Assembly: GCF_014174355.1 (NCBI RefSeq)
Contig: NZ_JABEQF010000006.1
Span: 124,001 to 188,000 of the forward strand
From: Gluconacetobacter azotocaptans
GTDB lineage: Bacteria; Pseudomonadota; Alphaproteobacteria; Acetobacterales; Acetobacteraceae
Reading direction: 5' to 3'
Length of the DNA: 64,000 bases
In this document: in pieces, positions 1 to 9,070 of the stretch
Layout of the letters: each line of letters begins with the position of its first letter
Position numbering within the stretch: position 1 is the stretch's first letter
Made by a program: the position numbers and the translations under genes
Notes under the pieces: model-generated
The model's input: the letters and a program-made list of their open reading frames with translations, nothing else
Told to the model about the DNA's origin: nothing
The model's database searches: none

Positions 1-115
1 TTTCCGGCAGGAACGCCAGCAGCGCGTCCTGCCCGGCGGCCTTCAGCACGGCCTGCACACGCTCGACGCGACGAAGATATTCATCGCGCGCGAACCAGAA
101 TCCTGCCTCGCTCAT
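1..115 (-). CDS. M24 peptidase/creatinase-family protein, N-terminal fragment cut by window edge
   Basis: Only the first 38 codons are inside the window. The peptide begins MSEAGFWFARDEYLRRVERV and continues into DALLAFLPE, which resembles the opening of the creatinase/prolidase N-terminal domain (a Y-x2-R-x8 helix followed by a D-A-L-L strand). Its ATG overlaps the stop codon of the upstream binding-protein gene as ATGA, so it should be the next gene of the same operon. It is probably an Xaa-Pro peptidase or creatinase-type amidohydrolase acting on the imported compound. Function cannot be confirmed from so short a piece. Confidence 0.55.
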   Translation of the reverse strand, partial: MSEAGFWFARDEYLRRVERVQAVLKAAGQDALLAFLPE

Positions 116-1167
116 CAGTTTCCTTCCATCACGGCGGTATATTTTTCGGTCGCGTCCTGGCCGTGGCGCGCCCACCAGTCATTGTCGACGAACAGCCCGC
201 GCGCCATCCGTTCGGGCGTCGAGGGCAGCCGCGTGCGACGGGCCGGTTCGATCCCGGGCAGGACGTCGGTGCGGGTGGGGCCATAGGCGACGTAGCGGCT
301 GAATCGCGCCTGCGCCTCGGCCGACGAGATGTAACGCAGGAAGCGGATCGCCGCGTCCCGGTCCGGCGCGCCTTTCACGATCAGGAAATAGCCCACCTGC
401 AGGATGCTCTGGTCCCAGGACATCGCGATCGGCAGGTCCGCATCCTGACCATCCTGGAAGCGGCCGTTCCACCCCAGCGCCATCGCCGCGTCGCCGCTGG
501 CCAGGGCCTGGACCACCTGCGCGCCGGAATTCCACCAGACCGCCACCGAGGGGCGAATGGCGCGCACCTTGTCCAGCGCACGCTGCAGGCCCGCCGGCGT
601 CGACAGCGTGGCGTAGACGTCGGCGGCCGGCACGCCATCGGCCAGCAACGCGGCCTCCAACACCGTAGTGGGGCGGGCGGGCAACATGCGACGGCCCGGA
701 AATTTCTTCACATCCCAGAAATCGGCGAAGGTGCGTGGATGGTCGTGCGGAAAGGCCCGCGTGGAATAGCCCAGCACGGTCGCGAAGATTTCCGACGGTA
801 CCCCATAGGGCGTTCGCGCGCCAGGGATCAGGTGGCTCTGATCCACCATGTCGTCGGTAATGCGTTCGAACAATCCCAGCTTCACGCCCAGCATGAAGCT
901 GGCGCCGCTGGTGCCGACGACATCCCAGCTGACCGATCCGGTTTCCACCATCGCCCGGATCTTCGCCAGTGATGGCCCGGTATCCTCCAGCACGGCAAGA
1001 CCGGTTTCCTTACCGAACGGCGTGAGCCAGGCGTCGCGCACCGCATCCTGGTAGGCCCCGCCCCAACTGGTGAAGACCAGTTCGCCCGCCCGCGCCGGTC
1101 CGCACAGGCCCGCCAGCAGACACAGTCCGCCGATGATCGTCCGGTATGGCGGGGCGGTCCGTGTCAT
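115..1167 (-). CDS. ABC transporter periplasmic binding protein, polyamine (PotD-like) type
   Basis: A secreted solute-binding protein of about 350 residues. It has an N-terminal signal peptide with a hydrophobic stretch ending near GPARA, then the mature start GELVFTSWGG, typical of the spermidine/putrescine-binding family. The start at 1167 is preferred over 1176 because its ATG overlaps the TGA of the amidotransferase gene as ATGA, matching the other junctions of this operon. Its stop overlaps the next start in the same way. No permease or ATPase for it lies in the window, so these are probably further left. Glutamine amidotransferase and M24 neighbours suggest import of an amine, polyamine or modified amino acid; this is inference. 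Confidence 0.8.
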   Translation of the reverse strand: MTRTAPPYRTIIGGLCLLAGLCGPARAGELVFTSWGGAYQDAVRDAWLTPFGKETGLAVLEDTGPSLAKIRAMVETGSVSWDVVGTSGASFMLGVKLGLFERITDDMVDQSHLIPGARTPYGVPSEIFATVLGYSTRAFPHDHPRTFADFWDVKKFPGRRMLPARPTTVLEAALLADGVPAADVYATLSTPAGLQRALDKVRAIRPSVAVWWNSGAQVVQALASGDAAMALGWNGRFQDGQDADLPIAMSWDQSILQVGYFLIVKGAPDRDAAIRFLRYISSAEAQARFSRYVAYGPTRTDVLPGIEPARRTRLPSTPERMARGLFVDNDWWARHGQDATEKYTAVMEGN

Positions 1168-1862
1168 TGACGGCACAGTTGGGCGAAGTCGCGCAGCATC
1201 GTCTTGGCGTCCTCGGCCTCGCTGGCCGTCCGCATCAGTTCGTCGAGATCCGCGCCGTCGCGTTCCAGCCGCGCGCGGCTGCTCTCGAACCAGGCGCGGG
1301 CCTGCACCATGGTGATTTCCGGATGGCCCTGGATGCCCCAGACCGGCATGTCGCGATAGCGCCAGATCTGGTTGGGGCAGAGGTCGGACGAGGCGATGAT
1401 GCGCATGTCGGGATGGTCGGCGCGGACTTCGTCGTTATGCCAGACGAACATGTGCATGCGCGCGCCGAGATGGCGGCAGAGCGGATCGCCGCTCGCGGCC
1501 GGATGGACGTCGAGCCATTTGAACCCGACTTCGCACCCGTCGCGGCGAAACACCTGGTCGCGCCCGCACAGCGCCGAGGCCAGGATCTGGTGCCCGAAGC
1601 AGATCCCCAGCATCGGAATCCCACGCGCGGCGGCCTCGCGCACCAGATCATGCTCGCGCAGGATGAAGGGAATATCCTCGTACGCGCCATGCGGGCTGCC
1701 CGAAAGGAAGATCCCGGTGTAACCGTCGAGCGAGTCCGGGAACTCGTCGCGATAGGCCCAGTGAATATCCACCTCCATCCCCTCGGAAGCGAATCGCTCG
1801 TCGAGCCGCGCCGCGGATATCCGCTGCGCCCCGTTGGCAAGATACAGCAGCCTGTTGCCCAT
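1164..1862 (-). CDS. class I glutamine amidotransferase (GMP-synthase-like domain)
   Basis: A stand-alone class I glutamine amidotransferase of 232 residues. The nucleophile elbow GICFGHQ carries the catalytic cysteine, and the C-terminal GHPE supplies the His-Glu pair, so the triad looks complete. Family members release ammonia from glutamine or hydrolyse gamma-glutamyl compounds, as PuuD does in polyamine breakdown. The start at 1862 forms ATGA with the stop of the FadR-type regulator gene; the reading frame runs 29 codons further upstream but that part lies within the regulator gene. Its place between a regulator and a polyamine-type binding protein fits gamma-glutamyl-polyamine hydrolysis, but the exact substrate is not shown by the sequence. 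Confidence 0.8.
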   Translation of the reverse strand: MGNRLLYLANGAQRISAARLDERFASEGMEVDIHWAYRDEFPDSLDGYTGIFLSGSPHGAYEDIPFILREHDLVREAAARGIPMLGICFGHQILASALCGRDQVFRRDGCEVGFKWLDVHPAASGDPLCRHLGARMHMFVWHNDEVRADHPDMRIIASSDLCPNQIWRYRDMPVWGIQGHPEITMVQARAWFESSRARLERDGADLDELMRTASEAEDAKTMLRDFAQLCRQ

Positions 1863-2536
1863 CAGTCGTCTTGTCCTTGCAGCATGGAAATGATCGCATC
1901 GCGGGCCCGGTCGAGGTGCAGCCGCATCCGATCCTCCGCCGCGTTGCAATCGCGCGCGGCGATGGCGTCCAGGATGGCCAGATGCTCGTCCTTGCCGCGA
2001 TCGAAACGTTCGGGCAGGCGGGTCAGGCCGAACATGCGCGTCCTCTGGCGCAACTCGCCGATCAGGCGGCTCAGTTCCCGATTCCCCGAGGCGTCGGCGA
2101 TCCCGCGATGCAGCAGGTCGTCATTTGCCCAATGGGCGTCGTCCGTGACCAGGCCGCCGTCTTCCATGCCCAGAATCGCGCCGCGGATGGCCTCGATCTG
2201 CGCGGTTGTCATCCGCGTCGCGGCCATCCGGGCGGCGTCGCCTTCGATCAGGCGGCGGATGTGCAGGATGTCGATGATCTCCCGTACCGACACGGTGGCG
2301 ACGAACAGCAGCCGGCCATTGCGGCTGAGCAGCCGTTCGCCTTCCAGGCGGCTCAGCGCATCGCGGACGGGCGTGCGGGACAGGCCCAGCTGCTCGGCCA
2401 GGCGGCGCTCCTGGATCAGCGCGCCGGCCGGCAGTTCGCCGCTGAACAGGAAGGTCCGCAGCCGGCCATAGGCGGACGCGGCCAGGGATTCGATCGAAGC
2501 GTCGCCCGACAGGTCGGGCAGGGCGGAAGACATCAT
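1862..2536 (-). CDS. GntR-family transcriptional regulator, FadR/FCD subfamily
   Basis: A DNA-binding regulator of about 224 residues. The N-terminal winged helix is recognisable from the GxLxxERxLAxxLGxSRTPVRDALxRLExE pattern, followed by an all-helical FCD ligand-binding domain ending in HLDRARDAI. Such proteins are usually repressors of catabolic genes that respond to a small carboxylate. Two consecutive methionines give starts at 2536 or 2533; upstream codons to 2653 have no support. It is the first gene of the minus-strand operon and is divergent from the creatinase-like gene at 2669, so it probably controls both sides of the 132-bp intergenic region. Confidence 0.85.
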   Translation of the reverse strand: MMSSALPDLSGDASIESLAASAYGRLRTFLFSGELPAGALIQERRLAEQLGLSRTPVRDALSRLEGERLLSRNGRLLFVATVSVREIIDILHIRRLIEGDAARMAATRMTTAQIEAIRGAILGMEDGGLVTDDAHWANDDLLHRGIADASGNRELSRLIGELRQRTRMFGLTRLPERFDRGKDEHLAILDAIAARDCNAAEDRMRLHLDRARDAIISMLQGQDD

Positions 2537-2668
2537 GACAGGCCAATATGCAGGTGGTATGCCAGATGAGTTCCAGCAGAATTCCATCATCAGGTCCAGT
2601 CGATTCGTTCCGGTTTCAATCCTCCGACGCCGTTTCGTCCCCGGACCGTCCATCCATGGAGACGTCGC

Positions 2669-3883
2669 TTGCCCCTATCCGATCAATCCCTGGGCTTCAT
2701 GGGCCAGACACGGTCCGGCCGCTCGGTCGCCCTGACCTTTCCGCAGGACGAGCACGAGGGCCGCCTGCGCCGCACCGCGGAAATCCTGAAATCGCGGGGC
2801 CTCGCCGCCCTGCTGGTCTTCGCGCAGGAAAGTCACCTGTACCTGACCGGCTTCGACACGGCGGGATATGTCTTCTTCCAGTGCGGGATCATCACCGCCG
2901 ACGGGCAGGCGGCGGTGCTGCTGACCCGTCGGCCCGACCGGAGCCAGGCTCTGCGCGCCTCGCTCTACGAAGATGTCCGGGTCTGGTACAATGCCGAAGA
3001 CGCCGATCCGATCCGGGACCTGGCGCGGATCCTGGACGAACTCGGCCTGCGGGGCGAACGGATCGGTGTCGAACTGGACACGTACGGGCTGACGGGCCTC
3101 AACTGGGAAAAGCTGCGCACCGGCTTGCAGGATGACGTCGTGCTGGAGGACGGGTCGGGCCTGATTCGCAGCCTGCGCCTGGTCAAGTCGCCCAGCGAAC
3201 TGGCGCTGGTCCGGCAGGCGGGCGCGCTGGCCGACGATGCCATCCGCGCCATGGTCGACGCGACCGAGCCCGGCATCCTGGACAGCGCCGTGACGGCGGC
3301 GGGGGTGACGGCCATGTTGCGGGGCGGCGGCGACATGCCGGCCGGCGGCCCGATGGTCAATAGCGGCCCGCGCGCGATCTACGGCCGCGGCTTTGGCAGC
3401 GCGCGTCGGCTGGAAACGCCGGACCAGATGGTCCTGGAACTGGCCGCGTCCTATCGCCGGTACAATGTCTGCATCGAACATACCGTCACCCTGGGTCCGG
3501 TCCCGCCGGCACAGGCGCGCATGCACGCGCTAACGGCCGACGCGTTGGAACAGGTGATCGACGCGGCCCGGCCGGGCACGCCGATCGGCCGCCTGGACGA
3601 TATCCATCGCGCCGTCCTGGATCGCGGCGGCTACCAGCAGGCCCGCTTCTCGGCCTGTGGCTATTCGTTGGGCGCCACGTTCCGGCCGACCTGGATGGAT
3701 GCGCCGCCGATGATCTATTCGGGTAACCCGCTGCTGCTGGCGCCGGGCATGGTCCTGTTCGTGCATATCATGTTGGGTGACACGACAACCGGCCTGGCCG
3801 CCGGCGTGGGCGAGACGTTCGTCATCACCGATGGTGCGGCAGAGCGGCTGAGCATGCTGCGGCCCGTGCTATACCGGAAATAG
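2669..3883 (+). CDS. creatinase/M24-family hydrolase, apparently lacking metal ligands
   Basis: A 404-residue pita-bread-fold protein with an N-terminal creatinase domain and a C-terminal M24 domain. Metal-dependent M24 peptidases carry a D, D, H, E, E ligand set. Here the region that should hold the first two aspartates reads LELAASYRRYNVCIEHT, as in metal-independent creatinases and ectoine-hydrolase-like proteins. It is therefore more likely a C-N hydrolase of a small amine or amidine than a dipeptidase. The TTG start at 2669 is favoured by a GGAG motif seven bases upstream; an ATG at 2699 has no clear ribosome site. It is divergent from the FadR-type regulator and probably functions with that operon. 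Confidence 0.75.
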   Translation: MPLSDQSLGFMGQTRSGRSVALTFPQDEHEGRLRRTAEILKSRGLAALLVFAQESHLYLTGFDTAGYVFFQCGIITADGQAAVLLTRRPDRSQALRASLYEDVRVWYNAEDADPIRDLARILDELGLRGERIGVELDTYGLTGLNWEKLRTGLQDDVVLEDGSGLIRSLRLVKSPSELALVRQAGALADDAIRAMVDATEPGILDSAVTAAGVTAMLRGGGDMPAGGPMVNSGPRAIYGRGFGSARRLETPDQMVLELAASYRRYNVCIEHTVTLGPVPPAQARMHALTADALEQVIDAARPGTPIGRLDDIHRAVLDRGGYQQARFSACGYSLGATFRPTWMDAPPMIYSGNPLLLAPGMVLFVHIMLGDTTTGLAAGVGETFVITDGAAERLSMLRPVLYRK

Positions 3884-3967
3884 TCCCCCGAATGGAGGGC
3901 CGGCCGTGACGGTCATGGAATCCGGCCCTGCCATCCCCCAATCCGCGTTGCGATGTGAAGCCACGAC

Positions 3968-4858
3968 ATGGATACACGCTTTCTGGAAAGCTTTATCATC
4001 GTCATCGAACATGGTTCGCTGGCCGAAGCCGCGCGCCAACTGGGCATCACGCCCGCCGCCGTGGCGCAGCGGATTCGCGCGCTGGAGGACGAAATCGGCT
4101 GCACACTGATGCAAAGGACCGGACGGACCGTCAAGCCGACCGAACATGGACTCGCCATCATCGAGAACAGCCGTTCCATCATCACCAGCGTCAAGGATTT
4201 GCGTGCGGTCGCGGCCCTTGACGAGCCAGTCGGCAAATTGCGGCTGGGCGCCATTTCCAGCGTCGTCAGCGGCATCCTGCCGACCAGTCTGAAGCTGTTC
4301 TTCGAACGCTTTCCGGATATCGAGCTGCACATCATTCCCGGCGCGTCCTCCGAATTGCACAACCGGGTGCAGGACGGGTCGCTGGATGCGGCCTTCATTG
4401 CCGAACCGCCCTTCGATATTCCAAAAACCTGCCGCTGGTGCACCTTCCGTTCCGAACCGCTGGTCGTCCTGGCACACGCGGGCATCGTCTCGAACGATCC
4501 GGCCGAGATCCTGCGCGGCAACCCATTCATCCGCTACGACCGGAATCACTGGGGCGGACGGCTGGCCGATACCTGTCTGCGGCGGTGGGGGATCTGGCCG
4601 CACGAACGGCTGGAACTCGATTCATTGGAAGCAATCGCCATCATGGTCAGTCAGGGGATCGGCGTATCGCTGGTGCCGGACTGGGCCCCGCCCTGGCCGG
4701 CCGGAATCGATCTGCGCAAGATCGGCCTGCCTCGCCCCGCGCCATGCCGCAACGTGGGCATGCTGTGGCAAAACCATTCCCCCCGGAGACGGCTGGTCGA
4801 ACGCCTGTTGCAGGTCCTGGCGGAACGTCACGCCCCCTCGGATGCAAAGGCATTGTAG
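3968..4858 (+). CDS. LysR-family transcriptional regulator
   Basis: A 296-residue LysR regulator. The N-terminal helix-turn-helix (FLESFIIVIEHGSLAEAARQ and the following RIRALEDEIG) is complete, and the C-terminal periplasmic-binding-like effector domain has normal length. It is followed in the same direction by a VOC-fold gene after 83 bases and probably controls it or the creatinase-like gene upstream. The ligand cannot be predicted. Confidence 0.88.
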   Translation: MDTRFLESFIIVIEHGSLAEAARQLGITPAAVAQRIRALEDEIGCTLMQRTGRTVKPTEHGLAIIENSRSIITSVKDLRAVAALDEPVGKLRLGAISSVVSGILPTSLKLFFERFPDIELHIIPGASSELHNRVQDGSLDAAFIAEPPFDIPKTCRWCTFRSEPLVVLAHAGIVSNDPAEILRGNPFIRYDRNHWGGRLADTCLRRWGIWPHERLELDSLEAIAIMVSQGIGVSLVPDWAPPWPAGIDLRKIGLPRPAPCRNVGMLWQNHSPRRRLVERLLQVLAERHAPSDAKAL

Positions 4859-4941
4859 GGCAAGAAGATAGGACAACCGGTCTTTTTGCCGCCCCCTTCG
4901 CGGCCCTATGCTTTCCCACCTTGATCGAGGGATACTTGCCG

Positions 4942-5364
4942 ATGTCAAAACCGTTCCACCTGGCCTTTCCCGTCGATGATCTCGACGCCGCACGTCATTT
5001 CTACGGTACGGTGCTCGGCTGTCCGGAAGGGCGCAGCACCGATGCCTGGATCGATTTCGACCTGTTCGGCAACCAGATCGTCACCCACCATAATCCCGCC
5101 CGTGCCTCGGAGGAGGGGAATGTCAGCCCGGTGGACGGCCATAACGTTCCCATTCCGCATTTCGGTGTGGTTCTGGATATGGCGGACTGGTCGGCGCTGG
5201 CCGACCGCCTGAAGGCGCAACAGGTGCGTTTCGGCATGGCGCCGCAGGTCCGCTTTGCGGGGCAGCCGGGCGAGCAGGCCACGATGTTCCTATATGATCC
5301 GGCAGGCAATGCGCTGGAATTCAAGGCATTCGCCGACCTGGACCAGCTTTTTCGCACGACTTAG
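4942..5364 (+). CDS. VOC-superfamily (glyoxalase/dioxygenase-fold) protein
   Basis: A 140-residue single VOC module of beta-alpha-beta-beta-beta type. Candidate metal ligands are the histidine in FHLAFPV, the histidine in PIPHFGV and the glutamate in ALEFKAF, as expected for glyoxalase/dioxygenase members. The ATG at 4942 is chosen because homology to its paralogue at 16695 begins there; the longer upstream reading frame lies within the LysR gene. The two paralogues share the FHLAFPV, LGCPEGRS, GEQATMF and NALEFKAF blocks. The substrate is unknown; the family includes lyases, dioxygenases and isomerases. Confidence 0.8.
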   Translation: MSKPFHLAFPVDDLDAARHFYGTVLGCPEGRSTDAWIDFDLFGNQIVTHHNPARASEEGNVSPVDGHNVPIPHFGVVLDMADWSALADRLKAQQVRFGMAPQVRFAGQPGEQATMFLYDPAGNALEFKAFADLDQLFRTT

Positions 5365-5427
5365 GAGACCTGTGCGCGGGTGCCTGAACGGGCGGAGAAT
5401 GCATCGAACCAGGCGTCCGGGGACGGA

Positions 5428-5563
5428 TCGAGAAGATCTGCGGTACCTGGAAACGCAGCTACGGCCTGCGCGGGATGCGATGGCGCGGCCTCGCCAAAGC
5501 CGCCGTCCAGGTTCCGCGATCGCATACAACCTCAGGCGCACGCTCGATATCGTCACCGCATAA
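5428..5563 (+). pseudogene. IS5-type transposase C-terminal remnant
   Basis: A short broken coding remnant. One frame reads TWKRSYGLRGMRWRGLAKAA and a second frame then reads AIAYNLRRTLDIVTA followed by TAA. Together these match the usual last 40 or so residues of an IS5-type transposase, with one frameshift between the two blocks. No terminal inverted repeats were found, so only a scar of an old insertion remains. It sits between the VOC gene and the convergent amidase gene. Confidence 0.6.
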
Positions 5564-5579
5564 CAAGGCGCAGGTCTCA

Positions 5580-6935
5580 TCAAAGGGTCGCGGGAGGCCG
5601 GCCTGCCAGGGCGCTTTCGATGAGGTGCGACAGCAGCAGGACCTGTTTGTCCTGTCCGCGTGCGCCCCACAGCATGAGGCCCACCGGTAGTTCATCGGTC
5701 GGGATGGGCAGGGAGCTGGACGGCAGGTCCAGCAGGTTGCCGATACGTGTATTGCGAAGCAGCAGCCCGTTGGTCCGTCGGAACGCTTCGTCATCGTCGA
5801 GGGAGTCGATGCGCGGTGCGGTGACCGGGACGGTCGGGAGCAGCAGGGCGTCATACCCGGCCATCAGGGCGGACATCCGGGCGATCATGACGCGGCGCTG
5901 CTCCTGCATGGCCAGGTAGGTCGTGGCGGAGACCGCATATCCCGGCACGACGCGAGACCAGATGCGGGGATCGATCTGCCGGGTTTCGGCCGGGGACAGG
6001 CCGGCCAGGATGGCGGCCAGTTCGATGGCGGGAAACAGGCCCAGCCCGTCCAGATGCGCCAGGCCGTCCAGGATATCCGTGATATCGACATCGACCGGCG
6101 TGGCGCCGGCCGCGCGCAACGCCTGCTCGGCCGTCCGCATGGCCGCGAGCACGGCGGGCTCCGCCCCGTCATACACGCTGTCGGTCCGGATGATGCCCAG
6201 GCGATGGCGTGACAGCCGTGCGGCGCTCCGTGTCGGCGGCAGCAGGCCCGGCCGATCCGACAGGACGGCGAAGGCATGCGCGCATTCCGCCACGGTGCGG
6301 GCGATGGGCCCGATCGTATCCAGCGTTGGCGACAGCGGAAAGGCGCCGTCCAGAGGAACGTGCCCGCTTGTCGGCTTGAAACCGGTCAGGCCACACAGCG
6401 CCGCCGGAATGCGCACGGACCCGCCGGTGTCGCTGCCCAGTCCGATATCGCACATCCCGTAGCCCACGCTGGCGGCCGCGCCCGAGGACGAACCGCCGGG
6501 AATGCGCGTGGCGTCGCGCGGGTTGCCGGGCGTGCCGAACGCGGCGTTGATCCCGATGCCGGAGAACGCGAACTCGCTCATGTGCGTGCGGCCGATGATG
6601 ATGGCGCCGGCTTGCTTCAGGCGCTGCACGGCCGTGGCATCCGTCTGCGCGGGCGGCGCGGACGCTCTGACCGGGGCGCCGGCGATCGTCACCTCGCCGG
6701 CCTCGTCGAACAAATCCTTGACCGACAGGATGCACCCGTCCAGCGGTCCCAGCGCCAGGCCCTGCGCGTGCCGCCGTGCCGAGGCTTCGGCCTCCTGCAG
6801 CGCGGTGTCGGCGTGGATCACGCGAAAGGCCTGCCGCTCGGGGCGCGTCGGATCGTCCAGGACGGCCAGGCGCCGTGTCACCCGGTCGACGATGTCGTGC
6901 GATCCGGTGGCCGGTGTGGGGGTGGGACGGGCCAT
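5580..6935 (-). CDS. amidase (amidase-signature family)
   Basis: A 451-residue amidase-signature hydrolase. The Ser-cisSer-Lys triad is visible: Lys73 in SVKDLF, the cis-serine in PGGSSSGAAA near residue 149, and the nucleophile Ser173 in SDTGGSVRIPA. Family members hydrolyse linear amides and aryl or acyl amides to acid plus ammonia, usually in the cytoplasm. The ATG at 6935 is used because the open frame upstream of it runs into the DUF2848 gene in another frame. It lies 35 bases after the DUF2848 gene and, with the MFS gene further upstream, appears to form an uptake-and-hydrolysis operon. Confidence 0.88.
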   Translation of the reverse strand: MARPTPTPATGSHDIVDRVTRRLAVLDDPTRPERQAFRVIHADTALQEAEASARRHAQGLALGPLDGCILSVKDLFDEAGEVTIAGAPVRASAPPAQTDATAVQRLKQAGAIIIGRTHMSEFAFSGIGINAAFGTPGNPRDATRIPGGSSSGAAASVGYGMCDIGLGSDTGGSVRIPAALCGLTGFKPTSGHVPLDGAFPLSPTLDTIGPIARTVAECAHAFAVLSDRPGLLPPTRSAARLSRHRLGIIRTDSVYDGAEPAVLAAMRTAEQALRAAGATPVDVDITDILDGLAHLDGLGLFPAIELAAILAGLSPAETRQIDPRIWSRVVPGYAVSATTYLAMQEQRRVMIARMSALMAGYDALLLPTVPVTAPRIDSLDDDEAFRRTNGLLLRNTRIGNLLDLPSSSLPIPTDELPVGLMLWGARGQDKQVLLLSHLIESALAGRPPATL

Positions 6936-6970
6936 GCTCTTTCCTTCCTCTGGCCTTCTCGCGCGGTCAG

Positions 6971-7633
6971 TCAGGCAATGACGGGCAATTCCCGCACCGT
7001 ATAGCGATGGCGCAGGGTTGTGTCGGTACGCGGGTCGTACAGTTCCACGGTCCAGGCGTCCGCGCGGAAGATGCCTGCGATGGTGGGGACGGTGCCGCAG
7101 AACATCACGCTGCCGTCCTGCAACCGGCCGTTGTCGCGGGCACGGCAGGTCTCGACCAGTTCTTCCGGCCGCAGCAGGGCGGACAGCGCGCCTTCCTGGT
7201 AAAGTGCCCGGACGCCGTCGATTTCGCTGTAGGCCCGGATGACCAGGGCGTCCCAATGCGTCCGGACGTCGTCGAAGCGCCAGAACCGCGTTCCGACGAT
7301 CTTGGGGCATAATTGCTTCGACAGGGCGACGCTGTAGGCTTCGCTGGTACGGTCGGTATGGTCGGACCCGACGCCCACCAGCAGGCCGTCCGGCGACCAG
7401 ACAAGCACGGGTTCGGCCTCGCCGGATGTATCATGGCCGACGACCTCGATCTCCTCGGCCTGCGTGAGGCGGTCGGCCGAAACCCGATAGAACAGCGGGG
7501 TGCGCGATGGCGGGGCCACGCCGATGGCGGCCAGTTCCTGGATATGGTGATCGACGTCCTGCCGGTCGCGGCCGGCCCAGCCGGCGATGACGACGCTTTG
7601 TACAGCAGGCAGGGATGCGGAATAGGTCTTCAT
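6971..7633 (-). CDS. DUF2848 family protein
   Basis: A 220-residue protein recognised as DUF2848 from the central VGVGSDHTDR block, the PKIVGTRFWRFDDVRTHWD block and the C-terminal VMFCGT segment. The fold is thought to resemble fumarylacetoacetate-hydrolase proteins. No signal peptide or membrane segment is seen, so it should be cytoplasmic. DUF2848 genes are often found beside amidases and transporters, as here, which suggests a shared pathway of amide or carboxylate breakdown, although no reaction is established. Confidence 0.8.
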   Translation of the reverse strand: MKTYSASLPAVQSVVIAGWAGRDRQDVDHHIQELAAIGVAPPSRTPLFYRVSADRLTQAEEIEVVGHDTSGEAEPVLVWSPDGLLVGVGSDHTDRTSEAYSVALSKQLCPKIVGTRFWRFDDVRTHWDALVIRAYSEIDGVRALYQEGALSALLRPEELVETCRARDNGRLQDGSVMFCGTVPTIAGIFRADAWTVELYDPRTDTTLRHRYTVRELPVIA

Positions 7634-7714
7634 GGTCTTGTTCCGAACTGGAGCGTTATCCGATGAGATGAACCGGCCTTGTCGCAGGCCGGGAAGCGCG
7701 CGTGCGTCCTGCCG

Positions 7715-9070
7715 TCAGGGATCGGCTTCGTCGCCAGCCGGTGTCTCGCGGGCCAGCAGCATGCCGGCGCCGCTGACCAGCAGCGCCGCGAGCGTGTAAA
7801 GCGAGATGGCGAGGGTCGAGGACGTTTCCCTGAAAAGGCTGGCCATGATCAGTGGCGCGAAGGCCCCCCCGCCGGCCAGGCTGCCGAACGTGTAGGCGAT
7901 GGAGGCGCCGGTATAGCGAATGGCGGGCGGAAACTGCTCGGTAATGATCGCCCCCTGGACGGCATACATGGCGGCATGGATGGCCAGCCCCGCCGCCACG
8001 GCCAGGACGATCAACGCGAACTGCCGGGTGTCGGCCAGGGGAAAGAACGCGAACGCGACGGGAATCCCGCACAGCAGGCCGGCCGCGAAGATCGGGCGCG
8101 ACCCGATCCGGTCGCTGAGATGCCCGTACAGCATCGTCATGACCACGCCGCAGGCGGACCCGGCGAGCAGCGCCGTCAGAATGACCCGGCGCGGCAGCCC
8201 GTCGATCTGGTTGACATAGGTGATGCTGAAGACGACCAGCAGCGCATAGAGCACGTCCGGCCCGATCCGCGAACTGGCGGCGACCAGCAGCCCGCGCTTG
8301 TGCCGGCGCAGCAGGAGGCTCACCGGCGTCCTGATGATGGCATCCCTGCGTTTCAGGTCCTGGAACATCGGCGTTTCGGCTATGGACCGGCGCAGGACCA
8401 GACCGAAAATGACCAGCAGGCCGCTGAGGGCGAACGGAACGCGCCATCCCCAGCCGACGAACTGGTCGTTGTCGAGCGTCGTCACCAGAAGGCCGATGAC
8501 CGCCGACGACAGGATCGTTCCCAGCCCGGGGCCCACCTGCGCCCAGGACGCGTTCAGGCCGCGCCGGCCCGCGACGCCATGTTCCACGGTCAGCAGCACC
8601 GCGCCGGCCCATTCGCCGCCCAGCGCGATTCCCTGGGCCAGCCGCAGCAGGACCAGGACGATCGGGCTGGCGATCCCGATCGCGGCGAAGGTGGGCAGCA
8701 CGGCGATGAGGCTGGTGGACAGCCCCATGACGATCAGCGTCACCATCAACACCGTGCGTCGGCCGATCCTGTCCCCCAGCCGGCCGAAGATGACGCCGCC
8801 CAGCGGCCGCGACAGATATCCGACCGCATAGGTGGAAAACGCCAGAAGCGTGCCGATCATCGGTACACTGGTCGGAAAGAACAGCTTGTTGAAGATCAGC
8901 GCCGCCATGGTGTTGTAGATCATGAAATCATACCACTCCAGCGCGGTGCCGATCATGCTGGCCAACGCCAGGCGCACGCCGCCGGATCGCCTGTCGGTAT
9001 GGGGAACGATAGAAATATCCTTATGCTCCGTCTGGAGAAAGTCCATCCCGCCTGTTGCGGTGTCGTGCAT
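7715..9070 (-). CDS. MFS transporter, metabolite:H+ symporter type
   Basis: A 12-helix major-facilitator protein of about 451 residues. It carries ALEWYDFMIYNT in helix 1, the loop motif GRLGDRIGRR between helices 2 and 3, and RLAQGIALGGEWAGA in helix 4, all typical of the ProP/ShiA/KgtP metabolite:proton symporters. The first supported starts are ATG at 9070 or 9046; the frame open to 9232 has no homology upstream. It lies 81 bases before the DUF2848 gene on the same strand and probably imports the substrate of the amidase set. A carboxylate or betaine-like substrate is typical of the family. Confidence 0.85.
   Translation of the reverse strand: MHDTATGGMDFLQTEHKDISIVPHTDRRSGGVRLALASMIGTALEWYDFMIYNTMAALIFNKLFFPTSVPMIGTLLAFSTYAVGYLSRPLGGVIFGRLGDRIGRRTVLMVTLIVMGLSTSLIAVLPTFAAIGIASPIVLVLLRLAQGIALGGEWAGAVLLTVEHGVAGRRGLNASWAQVGPGLGTILSSAVIGLLVTTLDNDQFVGWGWRVPFALSGLLVIFGLVLRRSIAETPMFQDLKRRDAIIRTPVSLLLRRHKRGLLVAASSRIGPDVLYALLVVFSITYVNQIDGLPRRVILTALLAGSACGVVMTMLYGHLSDRIGSRPIFAAGLLCGIPVAFAFFPLADTRQFALIVLAVAAGLAIHAAMYAVQGAIITEQFPPAIRYTGASIAYTFGSLAGGGAFAPLIMASLFRETSSTLAISLYTLAALLVSGAGMLLARETPAGDEADP

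Noticed and set aside
163-972. Long plus-strand open frame opposite the binding-protein gene
   Set aside because: It is an antisense frame of a well-supported gene in high-GC DNA, with Arg/Gly/His-rich composition and no recognisable domain.
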